The notes under the pieces were generated by a model that worked only from the letters and a program-made list of their open reading frames with translations, made no database searches and was not told where the DNA came from. A DNA stretch of 57,082 bases from an uncultured Ruminococcus sp. (GTDB lineage Bacteria; Bacillota; Clostridia; Oscillospirales; Ruminococcaceae): contig CAMZZN010000010.1 of the NCBI GenBank assembly GCA_947345935.1, positions 1-57,082 of the forward strand, given 5' to 3'. Both the position numbers and the translations under genes were made by a program. Below, piece after piece: positions 6,841 to 15,220 of this stretch (position 1 is the stretch's first letter; every line of letters begins with the position of its first letter).

Positions 6841-7020
6841 TGGAGTAGCCGTTCAGGGCGAATGCAGAAACGTTATTGAAAAATAACATTCGGGCATCGT
6901 GCAGAGCAACGATGGAGTTCAAATCTCCGTATAATTGTTATGCTCAGACAGCGTATACTTGCAATGATATCGTTATCGTTATTACCATGCATTGACTGTC
7001 CGGCGAGGATGTGGCTTGTG
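6841..7020 (+). ncRNA. Candidate tRNA-like structured RNA downstream of DIP1984
   Basis: No ORF; between the stop codon and a terminator. Visible helices: CGAATG/CATTCG (6859-6864/6887-6892) enclosing TTATT-GAAA-AATAA with a GNRA loop; CATCGT/ACGATG (6895-6900/6909-6914); then directly a T-arm, TGGAG-TTCAAAT-CTCCG (6913-6929), whose loop fits the tRNA T-loop consensus TTCRANY exactly; GACAG/CTGTC (6947-6951/6996-7000) enclosing CAATG/CATTG (6962-6966/6990-6994); possible closing GCCG/CGGC (6848-6851/7001-7004). No matching acceptor stem or CCA was found, so not a normal tRNA. Bacterial Y RNAs (YrlA) carry tRNA-like modules; a relation is only a hypothesis. Ends are approximate. Confidence 0.5.
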
Positions 7021-7031
7021 GGATAAAAAAT

Positions 7032-7060
7032 AAGCGTTCACATTAGTGGACGCTTGTTTT
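7032..7060. terminator. Bidirectional terminator, DIP1984/RNA and S41 protease
   Basis: AAGCGTTCAC-ATTA-GTGGACGCTT (10 bp, one G-U) with GTTTTATTTT on the right and, read leftward, ATTTTTTATC. Serves the convergent units on both strands. Confidence 0.85.
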
Positions 7061-7071
7061 ATTTTACGTTG

Positions 7072-8241
7072 TTACTCTGAAAGCTCCATGTCAATAATTT
7101 CATACGCTTTTTCAAGCTGTAAATCAATACTTTCATCCTCATTCTGAACAGGATAATCAGGACTTAAGCCCACTCCGTCATAGCATTCGGATTTAATCGT
7201 TCTGTACTCGGCAACGGTAAGAACTACAGCGCCGCCGTTTTCAAATTCTGTGGTAGACTGCATAACGCCCTTGCCATATGACTGCTCACCGATAAGCTTC
7301 GCTTTGCCAAAATCCTTGAGAGCCGCCGCAAAAAGCTCGGCTGAACTAGCTGTTTCGCCATTTATAATTACCAACATAGGCATATCAAGTTCCGAATTGT
7401 CAGAATATACCAGTGTTTCAGAATGACCGTCCCTGTACTCCGCAATGGCAATTTTCCCTTCCGGAAGCAGAGGATCAAGGCATTCTTCCAGTGAAGTCAC
7501 AAGTCCTCCGGGATTATCCCTGAGATCAAAGACAAGCGCTTTTGCACCGTTCGACGTAAGACGCTGAAGCAGTTCTGCAAACTGTTCGGACGTATTCTCT
7601 TTGAAACCTTCAATTTTTATATATCCGATATATCCGTCAACAAGTCTGCCTGTAACACTTGTAACTTCAATTGAACGGCGTGTAAAATCATAATCCGTAT
7701 CGATACCGCTGCGGCGGATAGTCAGCTTTACGCTGGTTCCTTCAGAACCTTTAAGGGTTTCAACTGCCTCGTCAAAACCGATTTCTGTAACATCCGTTCC
7801 ATCAATATGTATGATTGCATCGCCTGCAATAATACCTACTTCAGCAGCCGGAGAATTTTCCAGCACTTGTTCTATCCTTATATATCCGCTTTCATCCTCT
7901 GCCAGGGTAAGACCAAGACCAATCGTTTCTCCGGCATTTTCACTTTTCTCATCAATGAATTCCTCTTCAGAAAGGTATCGTGAATACGGATCACCAAGAC
8001 CGTCAACGTACCCTTTCAGAATTCCGTCATTCAAATCAGCTTCATTGATATCACCATAGTAATTATCACGAATAAATGTATCAAGAAGCTGCAATGCATT
8101 GTATTTTTTTGCTTTCTGGTTTACATCTACGACCTTTTCATTAAAGCTCTGAAGTGAAAAGAAAGATGTCAGAATAAACGTTACCGCCGAAGCAATAGCT
8201 ATAAGACTTATTGCAAGCCCAAGACTAATTTTTTTATTCAT
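7072..8241 (-). CDS. ctpA: S41 family C-terminal processing protease
   Basis: Carboxyl-terminal processing peptidase, 389 residues. N-terminal signal anchor (LGLAISLIAIASAVTFIL), a Ctp N-terminal helical region, a PDZ domain (GLGLTLAEDESGYIRIEQV...AGDAIIHIDG), and the S41 core with the catalytic Ser in ETASSAELF and Lys in SYGKGVMQS. Membrane-anchored, active outside the cytoplasm. It lies 74 bp downstream of the M23 hydrolase gene in the ftsEX run, the conserved clostridial arrangement where the protease probably controls hydrolase activity or turnover. Confidence 0.92.
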   Translation of the reverse strand: MNKKISLGLAISLIAIASAVTFILTSFFSLQSFNEKVVDVNQKAKKYNALQLLDTFIRDNYYGDINEADLNDGILKGYVDGLGDPYSRYLSEEEFIDEKSENAGETIGLGLTLAEDESGYIRIEQVLENSPAAEVGIIAGDAIIHIDGTDVTEIGFDEAVETLKGSEGTSVKLTIRRSGIDTDYDFTRRSIEVTSVTGRLVDGYIGYIKIEGFKENTSEQFAELLQRLTSNGAKALVFDLRDNPGGLVTSLEECLDPLLPEGKIAIAEYRDGHSETLVYSDNSELDMPMLVIINGETASSAELFAAALKDFGKAKLIGEQSYGKGVMQSTTEFENGGAVVLTVAEYRTIKSECYDGVGLSPDYPVQNEDESIDLQLEKAYEIIDMELSE

Positions 8242-8272
8242 TATTTCATCAAAACTTTCAATGTAACGATAC

Positions 8273-8291
8273 GGGCAGTTAAAAACTGCCC
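8273..8291. promoter_or_regulatory. Intercistronic hairpin between M23 and ctpA
   Basis: GGGCAGTT-AAA-AACTGCCC perfect 8-bp stem in the 74 bp gap. In the direction of the genes (leftward) there is no following U-tract, so probably an mRNA processing or partial attenuation element. Confidence 0.45.
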
Positions 8292-8315
8292 TTTTATAAA
8301 TTTGAAACGTATGAC

Positions 8316-9728
8316 TTATCGGCTTACATAGCTCATAGGATCGTTTGCATAACCGTTTACACGAATCTCAAAATGAAGATGCGAACCGGTAGAAAAACCT
8401 GTACATCCGATATAACCGACAACCTGTCCCTGAGAAACATAATCGCCTACAGAAACGTTGACAGAAGCAAGATGAGCATACATTGTAGAATATGTACTAT
8501 CGTGCGATATAAGCACATAATTTCCGTAATTACCGCCGCAGCCGCAGCCATAATCCTTGGGATAATCGTGCGTGCACGAACTGCTTACAGCAATTACTGT
8601 ACCGCCCTGCGATGCAACAGCCGCTCCTCCGTGAATTCCTGCATCTCCGATATCTATGCCATTATGATTTCTTCCCCAGCGTGCGCCAAACGGACTGGAG
8701 ATATATGAAAAACCAGGGGCAGGCCATACAAATCCGCCGGTGCTCTGAGGCGGTACATAGGGATCAGGATCAACAGGCGTATCAGGCGTACCCGGATCTG
8801 TAGTGGTGGTATTGCCGTTTCCTGTTGCGGGCTGCTGATTTGCAAGAGCCTCCTGCCTTTTGCGTTCCGCTTCTTCTTCCTGAAGTTTCTTTTCCTCAGC
8901 TGCTTTCTGAATTGCATCATAAATAGCTTGCTCTTCTGCATCATATGCAGCGTTTATCTTTTCAAGATCAGCTACTTTTCCTTGAGCGATCTGTTTTTCC
9001 CTTTCTATACGATCGATCTCCGACTGAGTACTCTTCATTTTCTCGCCATAATCACTAAGAGAAGCTTCCTTTTCCTCTTTGCGCTTTTCCTGACTTTCAA
9101 GCTTCATTTCAAGAGTAAGCTTTTCGGTTTCAAGCTCAGACTTATTCTTTTCAAGATTTTCAATGTCGTCAAGGATGCCATTGATAAGCTCCTCGTCATA
9201 TTCAGCCATACGATTTGCCATTTCAATCGTTGATATAATATCATAAAAGCTTGAAGAACCTATGACAATAGAAGCCAGGTTGTCATTTCCGGAAACATAC
9301 ATATTAAAAAGACGTTCCTTAAAAAGCTCCACGCTTTCATCAATCTCTTTCTCCTGATCGACAATCTTCTGATCGAGATCACTGATGTTCTTCTCAGTCG
9401 CTTGAATATCAGAAGATATCGCCTCAAGTTCCGTATTAAGAAGCCCAATATTCTCACGTATCAGCTCGATCTGCTCCATAAGCGTTTCCTGATATGCCTT
9501 TTGATCGTCGGCACTTCCCTGGAGATCAGCGATCTGATTTTCAAGCTCTGCAATTTTCTGGTTATTGGCATCCCTTTCAGCCTGAATCTCATTGAGAGAC
9601 TTTGCCGACGCTTCCGTTGCACTTTTCCTGCCGGACGAGACATTATTATATCTTGCCACCAGTGCAAGAGACAGTGCGGAACACGTCAGAAATGATAGAG
9701 ATTTCTTTAATATGCTTAATTTTTTCAT
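8316..9728 (-). CDS. Murein hydrolase activator/endopeptidase, coiled coil plus M23 (EnvC-like)
   Basis: 470 residues from the ATG at 9728, where MKKLSILKK opens a signal peptide and AAGGAT precedes it; an ATG at 9773 (8 bp after ftsX) is possible but puts 15 residues before the signal. After the signal come about 230 residues of antiparallel coiled coil, an Ala/Glu/Lys-rich helix, a Pro/Thr/Gly linker, and an M23 domain with HNGIDIGD and HLHFE metal-binding motifs. A cysteine-bearing insert (CTHDYPKDYGCGCGG) sits in the domain. Organisation matches PcsB/EnvC-type hydrolases gated by FtsEX, encoded directly upstream. Likely cuts septal peptidoglycan when FtsEX hydrolyses ATP. Confidence 0.9.
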   Translation of the reverse strand: MKKLSILKKSLSFLTCSALSLALVARYNNVSSGRKSATEASAKSLNEIQAERDANNQKIAELENQIADLQGSADDQKAYQETLMEQIELIRENIGLLNTELEAISSDIQATEKNISDLDQKIVDQEKEIDESVELFKERLFNMYVSGNDNLASIVIGSSSFYDIISTIEMANRMAEYDEELINGILDDIENLEKNKSELETEKLTLEMKLESQEKRKEEKEASLSDYGEKMKSTQSEIDRIEREKQIAQGKVADLEKINAAYDAEEQAIYDAIQKAAEEKKLQEEEAERKRQEALANQQPATGNGNTTTTDPGTPDTPVDPDPYVPPQSTGGFVWPAPGFSYISSPFGARWGRNHNGIDIGDAGIHGGAAVASQGGTVIAVSSSCTHDYPKDYGCGCGGNYGNYVLISHDSTYSTMYAHLASVNVSVGDYVSQGQVVGYIGCTGFSTGSHLHFEIRVNGYANDPMSYVSR

Positions 9729-9781
9729 ATCCTTGCAGAACGTCTGCATAAGCCGGCGTCCTACTCCTTTCATTAATATCC

Positions 9782-10693
9782 TTATACGTCAATATGACGT
9801 TTTGTACTGATAACACTGCCAAGTGCACCGATAAACGATCCGGCTACAAGATATGCGGCAAGAACCAGTAATCTGATTTTACTGAACGGGATAAGATGCC
9901 CCATTCCAAAAGCATTTATAAGATACTCCTGCGTCATTATAACGGCATAAAGCTTACTGTATGCAGCCCATGTTATAAAGAAACCGCCTATACCGGCAAA
10001 AAGTCCTGTAACCATGCCCTCAACGAAGAAAGGAAGGCGGATAAACGCATTGGTTGCACCAACGTATTTCATGATCTGGATTTCCTCACGCCTTGCAAAA
10101 ACGCTTGCCTTGGTGGTATTTGAAATCATTATCATAGATACCACCGCAAGAGCTATCACTATAGCGCCTGCCACGAGCGTTACCACACGCCGCAGTTCTT
10201 TCAGGAATTCAGCCACCTGAATAGAGGACTTTGCATTGAATATATTCGGCAGCGCCGCTATTTCATTGGTTGTCTGGTCAATGATAGCAGTATCCTTGAC
10301 GGTAATGCTGAAGCCGTCAGGCATAAAACTTGCGTCATCCTTTATAAACATTTCAAATACTTTCTCACCGGAAGGAATCTTGGCTCTCTGCTTTTTCAGC
10401 GCTTCCTCCTTGGAAATGAACTGTACTGACTTAACGTTGTCGATGGACTTTATATCCGCCTCCGCCTGCTTTATTATCTCATCTGTAACGCCCCTGTCCA
10501 TGTTGACAGCAATTTCGTTCTTGTCATTAAGTCCGAGTATCATTGAGTCCATGTTTATGTACAGAAGCGACGCTGTTCCGACAAGAAGAAGCGAGATAAG
10601 CAGCACGCAGAATGTTGCAAAAGCCATCATTTTATTTTTCCAGATGTTTTCAACGCCCTGATCTGCAAGATATTTGATACCGCTCAGTTTCAT
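9782..10693 (-). CDS. ftsX: Cell division permease FtsX
   Basis: 303 residues with the family layout: one N-terminal membrane helix (MMAFATFCVLLISLLLVG), an extracytoplasmic domain of about 130 residues with IDNVKSVQFISKEEAL, then three more helices with the FtsX-typical IMKYVGATNAFIRLPF. Starts by 4-bp overlap (ATGA) with ftsE. Forms the FtsEX complex that transmits ATPase state to the extracellular hydrolase encoded next. Confidence 0.95.
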   Translation of the reverse strand: MKLSGIKYLADQGVENIWKNKMMAFATFCVLLISLLLVGTASLLYINMDSMILGLNDKNEIAVNMDRGVTDEIIKQAEADIKSIDNVKSVQFISKEEALKKQRAKIPSGEKVFEMFIKDDASFMPDGFSITVKDTAIIDQTTNEIAALPNIFNAKSSIQVAEFLKELRRVVTLVAGAIVIALAVVSMIMISNTTKASVFARREEIQIMKYVGATNAFIRLPFFVEGMVTGLFAGIGGFFITWAAYSKLYAVIMTQEYLINAFGMGHLIPFSKIRLLVLAAYLVAGSFIGALGSVISTKRHIDV

Positions 10694-11607
10694 GTTCCTG
10701 CACCTCCCGACGTTCTTTCACCCGTTATGGCGGCGATTACGTCATCGGCGCTCATTTCAGATATAGGATCTGCCGGCATCAGGATATCGTCCGCCGCATT
10801 TATAAATGCAGCATCTTCTCCGCTGCTCAGCATAGAGGAAGGATCTGACGGAGCTGCGTATTCATTCTGATATCCTCCGTCTGTTTCAGACGTGCCTATA
10901 AGTTCCGGTTCCGAACCAAGGATCATTTCTTCGTTTGCACCAAGAATAACCTCGTCAAATACTATCTCACCATCGGTGATATTTATAATTCTGCCTCCGA
11001 AATGACGGACAAGGTCGTGTTCATGGGTTACCATAAGAATAGTAGTTCCCTGGTCGTTTATGCCTTTCAGAAGATCAACGATCTCATAGGAAAGCTCCGG
11101 ATCAATATTTCCAGTCGGCTCGTCCGCAATAATAAGCTGCGGATCATTCACCAGCGCCCTTGCAATAGCCACACGCTGCTTTTCACCGCCTGAAAGCTCG
11201 TCCGGATATGAATTTGTCTTTGCGTGCAGTCCTACAAGGCTTATCACATAAGGAACACGCTTGCGTATATACTTGATAGGAGCGTCAATAACACGCAGTA
11301 CGAAAGCAATATTTTCGTAGACCGTCATTGACGGTATAAGCCTGAAATCCTGGAATACAAAACCGAGAGTACGGCGGAATTCCGGAATTTTACGTCTTTT
11401 AAGCTTGCTGAGGTTATAGCCGTTGACAGTAACAACGCCGCTTGTAGCGTCTATTTCCTTCAGCAGCAGCTTTATCATGGTACTTTTTCCCGCACCGGAT
11501 GAACCTACAACAAAGGCAAAATCACCGTCGTTGATTTTCAGACTGACGTTGTTCAGAGCGTCAACTCCGCTTGAATAGGTTACGGATACGTTTTTAAGTT
11601 CTACCAA
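10690..11607 (-). CDS. ftsE: Cell division ATP-binding protein FtsE with acidic C-terminal extension
   Basis: ABC ATPase partner of FtsX. TTG start at 11607 preceded by CAGGTG. Walker A GSSGAGKST, signature LSGGEKQRVAIARAL, Walker B LIIADEPTGNID, switch His in VTHEHD. The core ends near residue 225; another 75-80 residues rich in Glu, Asp, Ser and Ala follow, ending TSGGAGT, where ordinary FtsE is about 228 residues. The extension overlaps the ftsX start. It might bind FtsZ, FtsA or another divisome protein (inference). Confidence 0.94.
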   Translation of the reverse strand: MVELKNVSVTYSSGVDALNNVSLKINDGDFAFVVGSSGAGKSTMIKLLLKEIDATSGVVTVNGYNLSKLKRRKIPEFRRTLGFVFQDFRLIPSMTVYENIAFVLRVIDAPIKYIRKRVPYVISLVGLHAKTNSYPDELSGGEKQRVAIARALVNDPQLIIADEPTGNIDPELSYEIVDLLKGINDQGTTILMVTHEHDLVRHFGGRIINITDGEIVFDEVILGANEEMILGSEPELIGTSETDGGYQNEYAAPSDPSSMLSSGEDAAFINAADDILMPADPISEMSADDVIAAITGERTSGGAGT

Positions 11608-11653
11608 TGGATTACACCTGCCTTAATGTGTGGAAGGGATTGAAAATATATCA

Positions 11654-12739
11654 TCAGAACTTAACAGGATTAGCAGAAAGATATTTCTTGACCATAAGGG
11701 CAATTTTAAAAATAATGGCGTGATCGAATTCACGAAGATCAAGACCGGTAAGCTTCTTGATCTTTTCAAGTCTGTACACCAGCGTATTTCTGTGTACGAA
11801 AAGCTTTCTTGAAGTTTCGGAAACATTAAGATTATTCTCAAAAAATTTCTGGATAGTAAAAAGCGTTTCATGGTCAAGCGACTCGATACTTCCCACCTTG
11901 AACACTTCATGGAGAAAAGTATCGCAGAGTGTTGTAGGAAGATGATAGATAAGACGTGCTATACCAAGATTATCATAGCTTACAATAACCTTGTCGGTGT
12001 CAAATACTTTTCCTACTTCAAGAGCCATCTGTGCTTCCTTAAATGAACGTGCCAGATCTTTTACGCCGATAACGGCTGTACCAATGCCGACATTGACCCT
12101 TGTATAGAACTCGCTGCTGAGGGTATCGGCAATAGAACGAGCCAGTTTTTCCAGATCTCTTGCGTCAACGGTGCTTTTAAGCTCCTTGACAAGAACGATA
12201 TCGCTTTCAGTTATATTGAAAACAAAGTCCTTGTTCTTGTCCGGAAAAAGATTCTGGATAACGTCGTAAGCGGAGATATCATTAGCAGAAATTATTCTGA
12301 TGAGAAATACGGCACGGCTGATCTCGGCATTGAAATGAAGCTCTCTTGCCTTGATGACAATGTCTCCGGGAAGAACGTTGTCAAGAATAACATTTTTGAT
12401 AAAGTTGTTTCTGTCATACTTTTCATCATAATACTGCTTGATATTGGAAAGCGTAATAGCCAGAATGCTTGCATATTTTGCGGCCGCATCATCTACGCCC
12501 TCTACAAAAACTGCGTAATCCGGTTTTACCCTTGAGCCGAAAGGCTTGTACGTGAAACCGTCACGAATGAAAATATCGTGCGAATCGCTGAGATCAAGCG
12601 AAACGAATTCATTTGTCGTACCGACTCTTGTAAGATCGCTGCAGGCAATGATAGTCGCAGTTTCATCCACAACTCCTATAGTGGCGTCGATCGTATCACG
12701 CATCTGATGAACTAAACCCTGAAATAATCTGTTAGACAT
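11654..12739 (-). CDS. CdaR/PucR-type transcriptional regulator
   Basis: 361 residues. The ATG at 12739 is chosen because GAAGGG lies 9 nt upstream; the ATG at 12748 directly abuts that Shine-Dalgarno. N-terminal sensor region with IGVVDETATIIACSD (sugar-diacid-recognition-like or PAS-like), a GGDEF-like middle domain, and a C-terminal PucR-type helix-turn-helix, NNLNVSETSRKLFVHRNTL then YRLEKIKKLTGLDL. It lies 46 bp upstream of ftsE on the same strand; this neighbour is common in Clostridia, but whether it controls ftsEX or another regulon is unknown. Confidence 0.85.
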   Translation of the reverse strand: MSNRLFQGLVHQMRDTIDATIGVVDETATIIACSDLTRVGTTNEFVSLDLSDSHDIFIRDGFTYKPFGSRVKPDYAVFVEGVDDAAAKYASILAITLSNIKQYYDEKYDRNNFIKNVILDNVLPGDIVIKARELHFNAEISRAVFLIRIISANDISAYDVIQNLFPDKNKDFVFNITESDIVLVKELKSTVDARDLEKLARSIADTLSSEFYTRVNVGIGTAVIGVKDLARSFKEAQMALEVGKVFDTDKVIVSYDNLGIARLIYHLPTTLCDTFLHEVFKVGSIESLDHETLFTIQKFFENNLNVSETSRKLFVHRNTLVYRLEKIKKLTGLDLREFDHAIIFKIALMVKKYLSANPVKF

Positions 12740-12748
12740 ATTGGACAT

Positions 12749-12994
12749 CCCTTCTCGTAATTTGAATAATAATTTTTATGTGCAAGCTGCAAGGGATATA
12801 TATCAAGGAACTCTCCTTAATATATTACAAATTGTAACATATTTTTCATAAGAATTTGTTAACAAAGTGTTAATTTTTATCCCAAAACCTGCAAAAGTAA
12901 CATTTATGACTTGCATTCTTTGTCATAAATTGCCAATTAAGTAGCAATTAAGTAATTTTCTCTGTAACCAAACCGTAATTTTTTAAAATCGTCA
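12749..12994. other. AT-rich intergenic region with small palindrome
   Basis: 246 bp between argS and the PucR-type regulator. It holds a perfect 6-1-6 inverted repeat TTACAA-A-TTGTAA (12825-12837) covering the sequence TACAAT that could be the regulator's -10, plus AAGGA/TCCTT at about 12806. No convincing -35 and no ORF worth calling. Confidence 0.45.
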
Positions 12995-14764
12995 TTACAT
13001 TTTTTCCGGTCTGTCAACGTTAAGGATGCTGAGGGCATTTCTCAGCGTCTGTCTTGCGGCGATACACAAAAGTATCCTTGCATTCATAAGCTCCGGCGTT
13101 TCAGCGTTCTTTACACTGCATCCGTCATAGAAACGATGAAAAAGAGTAGCAAGATCGAAAGCATACTTAGTGATCTTCGCCGGATCATAGCTCTTTGCCG
13201 CCAGATTGATCTCATGCGGCAGAGATGCGATATGACGAATAAGCTCTATCTCACGTGAGTTATCAAGAAGTTCCAGAACTGCGTTCTCAGGAACTTCAAT
13301 TCCCTCCGCACTAAGATTTGCAAGCAGACTGCAAATTCTCGCATGAGCATACTGCACGTAAAAAACAGGATTTTGCGACGACTGCTCAACCGCCAGATCA
13401 AGATCAAACTCAAACTGAGAATTTGCTTCACGGAGATTGAAATAAAATCTTGCTGCGTCGATAGGTATTTCATCCAGAAGAGTAACAAGAGTTATAGCCT
13501 TACCGCTTCTCTTAGACAGCTTGACCACTTCGCCCTTGCGCACCAGACGAACCATCTGCATGAGCACGACATCAAGCTTGGAGGAATCAACTCCAAGAGC
13601 TTCCAGAGCCGCTTTCAGTCTCGGCACATAGCCATGATGATCGGCGCCGAGAACATTAATTGCCTTGTCAAATCCTCTCGTAACAAGCTTGTCATAGTGA
13701 TAAGCTATATCCGGTACTATATAAGTATACAGACCATTGCTTCTCCTGAGCACAAAATCCTTATCCATGCCGTAATCCGTTGCTCTGAACCAGACTGCGC
13801 CTTCCTGTTCATAGGCTTTTCCGGAAGAAAGAAGCTTGTCTACGATCTTCTTTGTTTCGCCCTTTTCATGCACTGTGCTCTCACGGAACCAGTTATCATA
13901 AACTATACGATATTTTTTAAGATCACGCTCAAGACCGGCAATATTCAGCGGCAGAGCATATTCTACAAGAGCCTTTCGGCGATCTTCGTCTCCTGCTTCC
14001 GCAAGACTTCCGCCGTTGAGATCATAATAATTTTTAGCGTGCTCGATAATATCCACGCCGAGATAAACATCATCCGGCATCTCGAATTCCATGCCCTCAC
14101 TGCTTTTTTCGTATAGAGCCGCACATATCTTTTCGGTATCTCCGCCGCACTCTTTCATAACAGACTGTCCTTTTTCCGAACAAAGCTGCATAAATCTGAG
14201 GGAAAGCGATTTGCCGAATTTCTCGATTTGATTTCCTGCGTCGTTTACGTAGAATTCTCTTTCCGCTTTATAGCCCGCCCAATTCAGAACGCTGGCGAGA
14301 CAATCGCCGATCGCTCCGCCTCTCGCATTTCCTATATGCATAGGGCCTGTAGGATTTGCAGAAACAAATTCGACAAGAACTCTTTTGCCTGCGCCGTAAT
14401 CGGTCTTTCCGTAATCCTCACCCTCGGTCAGGACGTTTTCAATAACATCTGAAAACCACCTGCGGCTGAGGAAAAAATTCATGAATCCCGGACCAGCCAC
14501 CTCGCAGCGGTCAAAAAGCGAACCGTTAAGATCAACGGCATCACAGAGAAGCTCGGCTATCTTTCTCGGAGGCATCCTGAACGCTTTCGCACATACCATA
14601 GCAGTATTGGCGGCAAAATCACCATGAGATTTATCCGCCGGTATTTCGACCGTAAAAGCAGGCACCGGAACTGCCGGAACCGATTCATCAGCCGTTAGTT
14701 TTCCAAGAGCCTCTGTTATAAGCTCCCGAAGCTGCATTGAAGCCTTATTAATAAGGTCTGACAT
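12995..14764 (-). CDS. argS: Arginyl-tRNA synthetase
   Basis: Class I aminoacyl-tRNA synthetase charging tRNA-Arg. ATG at 14764 (MSDLINKASMQL) with AAAGGAA 8 nt upstream gives 589 residues; the ATG at 14782 lacks a good ribosome site. N-terminal Arg-tRNA-synthetase additional domain, HIGH motif as HIGN within SANPTGPMHIGNARGG, KMSK-like KLSKRSG, and a C-terminal DALR domain ending with CIAARQTLRNALSILNV. Follows the DUF1934 gene by 18 bp in the operon ddl-like - DUF1934 - argS. Confidence 0.96.
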   Translation of the reverse strand: MSDLINKASMQLRELITEALGKLTADESVPAVPVPAFTVEIPADKSHGDFAANTAMVCAKAFRMPPRKIAELLCDAVDLNGSLFDRCEVAGPGFMNFFLSRRWFSDVIENVLTEGEDYGKTDYGAGKRVLVEFVSANPTGPMHIGNARGGAIGDCLASVLNWAGYKAEREFYVNDAGNQIEKFGKSLSLRFMQLCSEKGQSVMKECGGDTEKICAALYEKSSEGMEFEMPDDVYLGVDIIEHAKNYYDLNGGSLAEAGDEDRRKALVEYALPLNIAGLERDLKKYRIVYDNWFRESTVHEKGETKKIVDKLLSSGKAYEQEGAVWFRATDYGMDKDFVLRRSNGLYTYIVPDIAYHYDKLVTRGFDKAINVLGADHHGYVPRLKAALEALGVDSSKLDVVLMQMVRLVRKGEVVKLSKRSGKAITLVTLLDEIPIDAARFYFNLREANSQFEFDLDLAVEQSSQNPVFYVQYAHARICSLLANLSAEGIEVPENAVLELLDNSREIELIRHIASLPHEINLAAKSYDPAKITKYAFDLATLFHRFYDGCSVKNAETPELMNARILLCIAARQTLRNALSILNVDRPEKM

Positions 14765-14782
14765 TATTTTTATTCCTTTCAT

Positions 14783-15202
14783 TTAGGTATTCTGAACGGT
14801 CATTATTATCTCGTTGTCCGATAAATAGGACGAATTAAGATCAAGAGTATATCTGAGATAAATACTGCCGTCTTTTTCAATCGAATTTTTTATCTGGTGG
14901 GTAAAAACACCTATCTGTAAATTCCCGTAAGGCGTACCGTACTGGCAGTAGTGCTTGCGTCCGATCTCCAGAGAAAGTACCGAATTAGCAGTACCCTCAC
15001 GAATAATAGACGCTGTTTTTCCGCTGTTCACCTTTATTGTTGTAACAGATCCCTCAAAACCGGTAGCGGAAGTATCTTCATAAGAAATGATATCCCAGCC
15101 GTCCTCATGGACAAATTTTGCTCTTGTTACCAGCTCGGTCTCCGATTTTTCCCTATCCTGCCACTGAACGCTTGTAAGGGAAATAGTTACGTCTTTGCTC
15201 AT
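14783..15202 (-). CDS. DUF1934 (YwiB-like) beta-barrel protein
   Basis: 139 residues. All-beta, calycin-like family of unknown function, recognised by the opening DVTISLTSVQ, the middle VTTIKVNSGKTASIIREG and the end LRYTLDLNSSYLSDNEIIM. Directly upstream of argS, as ywiB is in Bacillus, supporting the assignment. ATG at 15202, 18 bp downstream of the ddl-like gene. No catalytic residues are evident. Confidence 0.85.
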   Translation of the reverse strand: MSKDVTISLTSVQWQDREKSETELVTRAKFVHEDGWDIISYEDTSATGFEGSVTTIKVNSGKTASIIREGTANSVLSLEIGRKHYCQYGTPYGNLQIGVFTHQIKNSIEKDGSIYLRYTLDLNSSYLSDNEIIMTVQNT

Positions 15203-15220
15203 AGATTCACCCCGATCCGC

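Noticed and set aside
6841..7020. Possible normal tRNA or tmRNA gene
   Set aside because: The T-arm is convincing but no acceptor stem, CCA, anticodon arm of normal size or tmRNA tag frame could be matched; kept only as a tRNA-like RNA candidate.
12749..12810. Possible TTG-started leader peptide before the PucR-type regulator
   Set aside because: Shine-Dalgarno spacing is too short and the peptide has no informative composition.
13343..14116. Rightward frame of about 257 codons opposite argS
   Set aside because: Mirror of a conserved synthetase; no family resemblance and no start signal.
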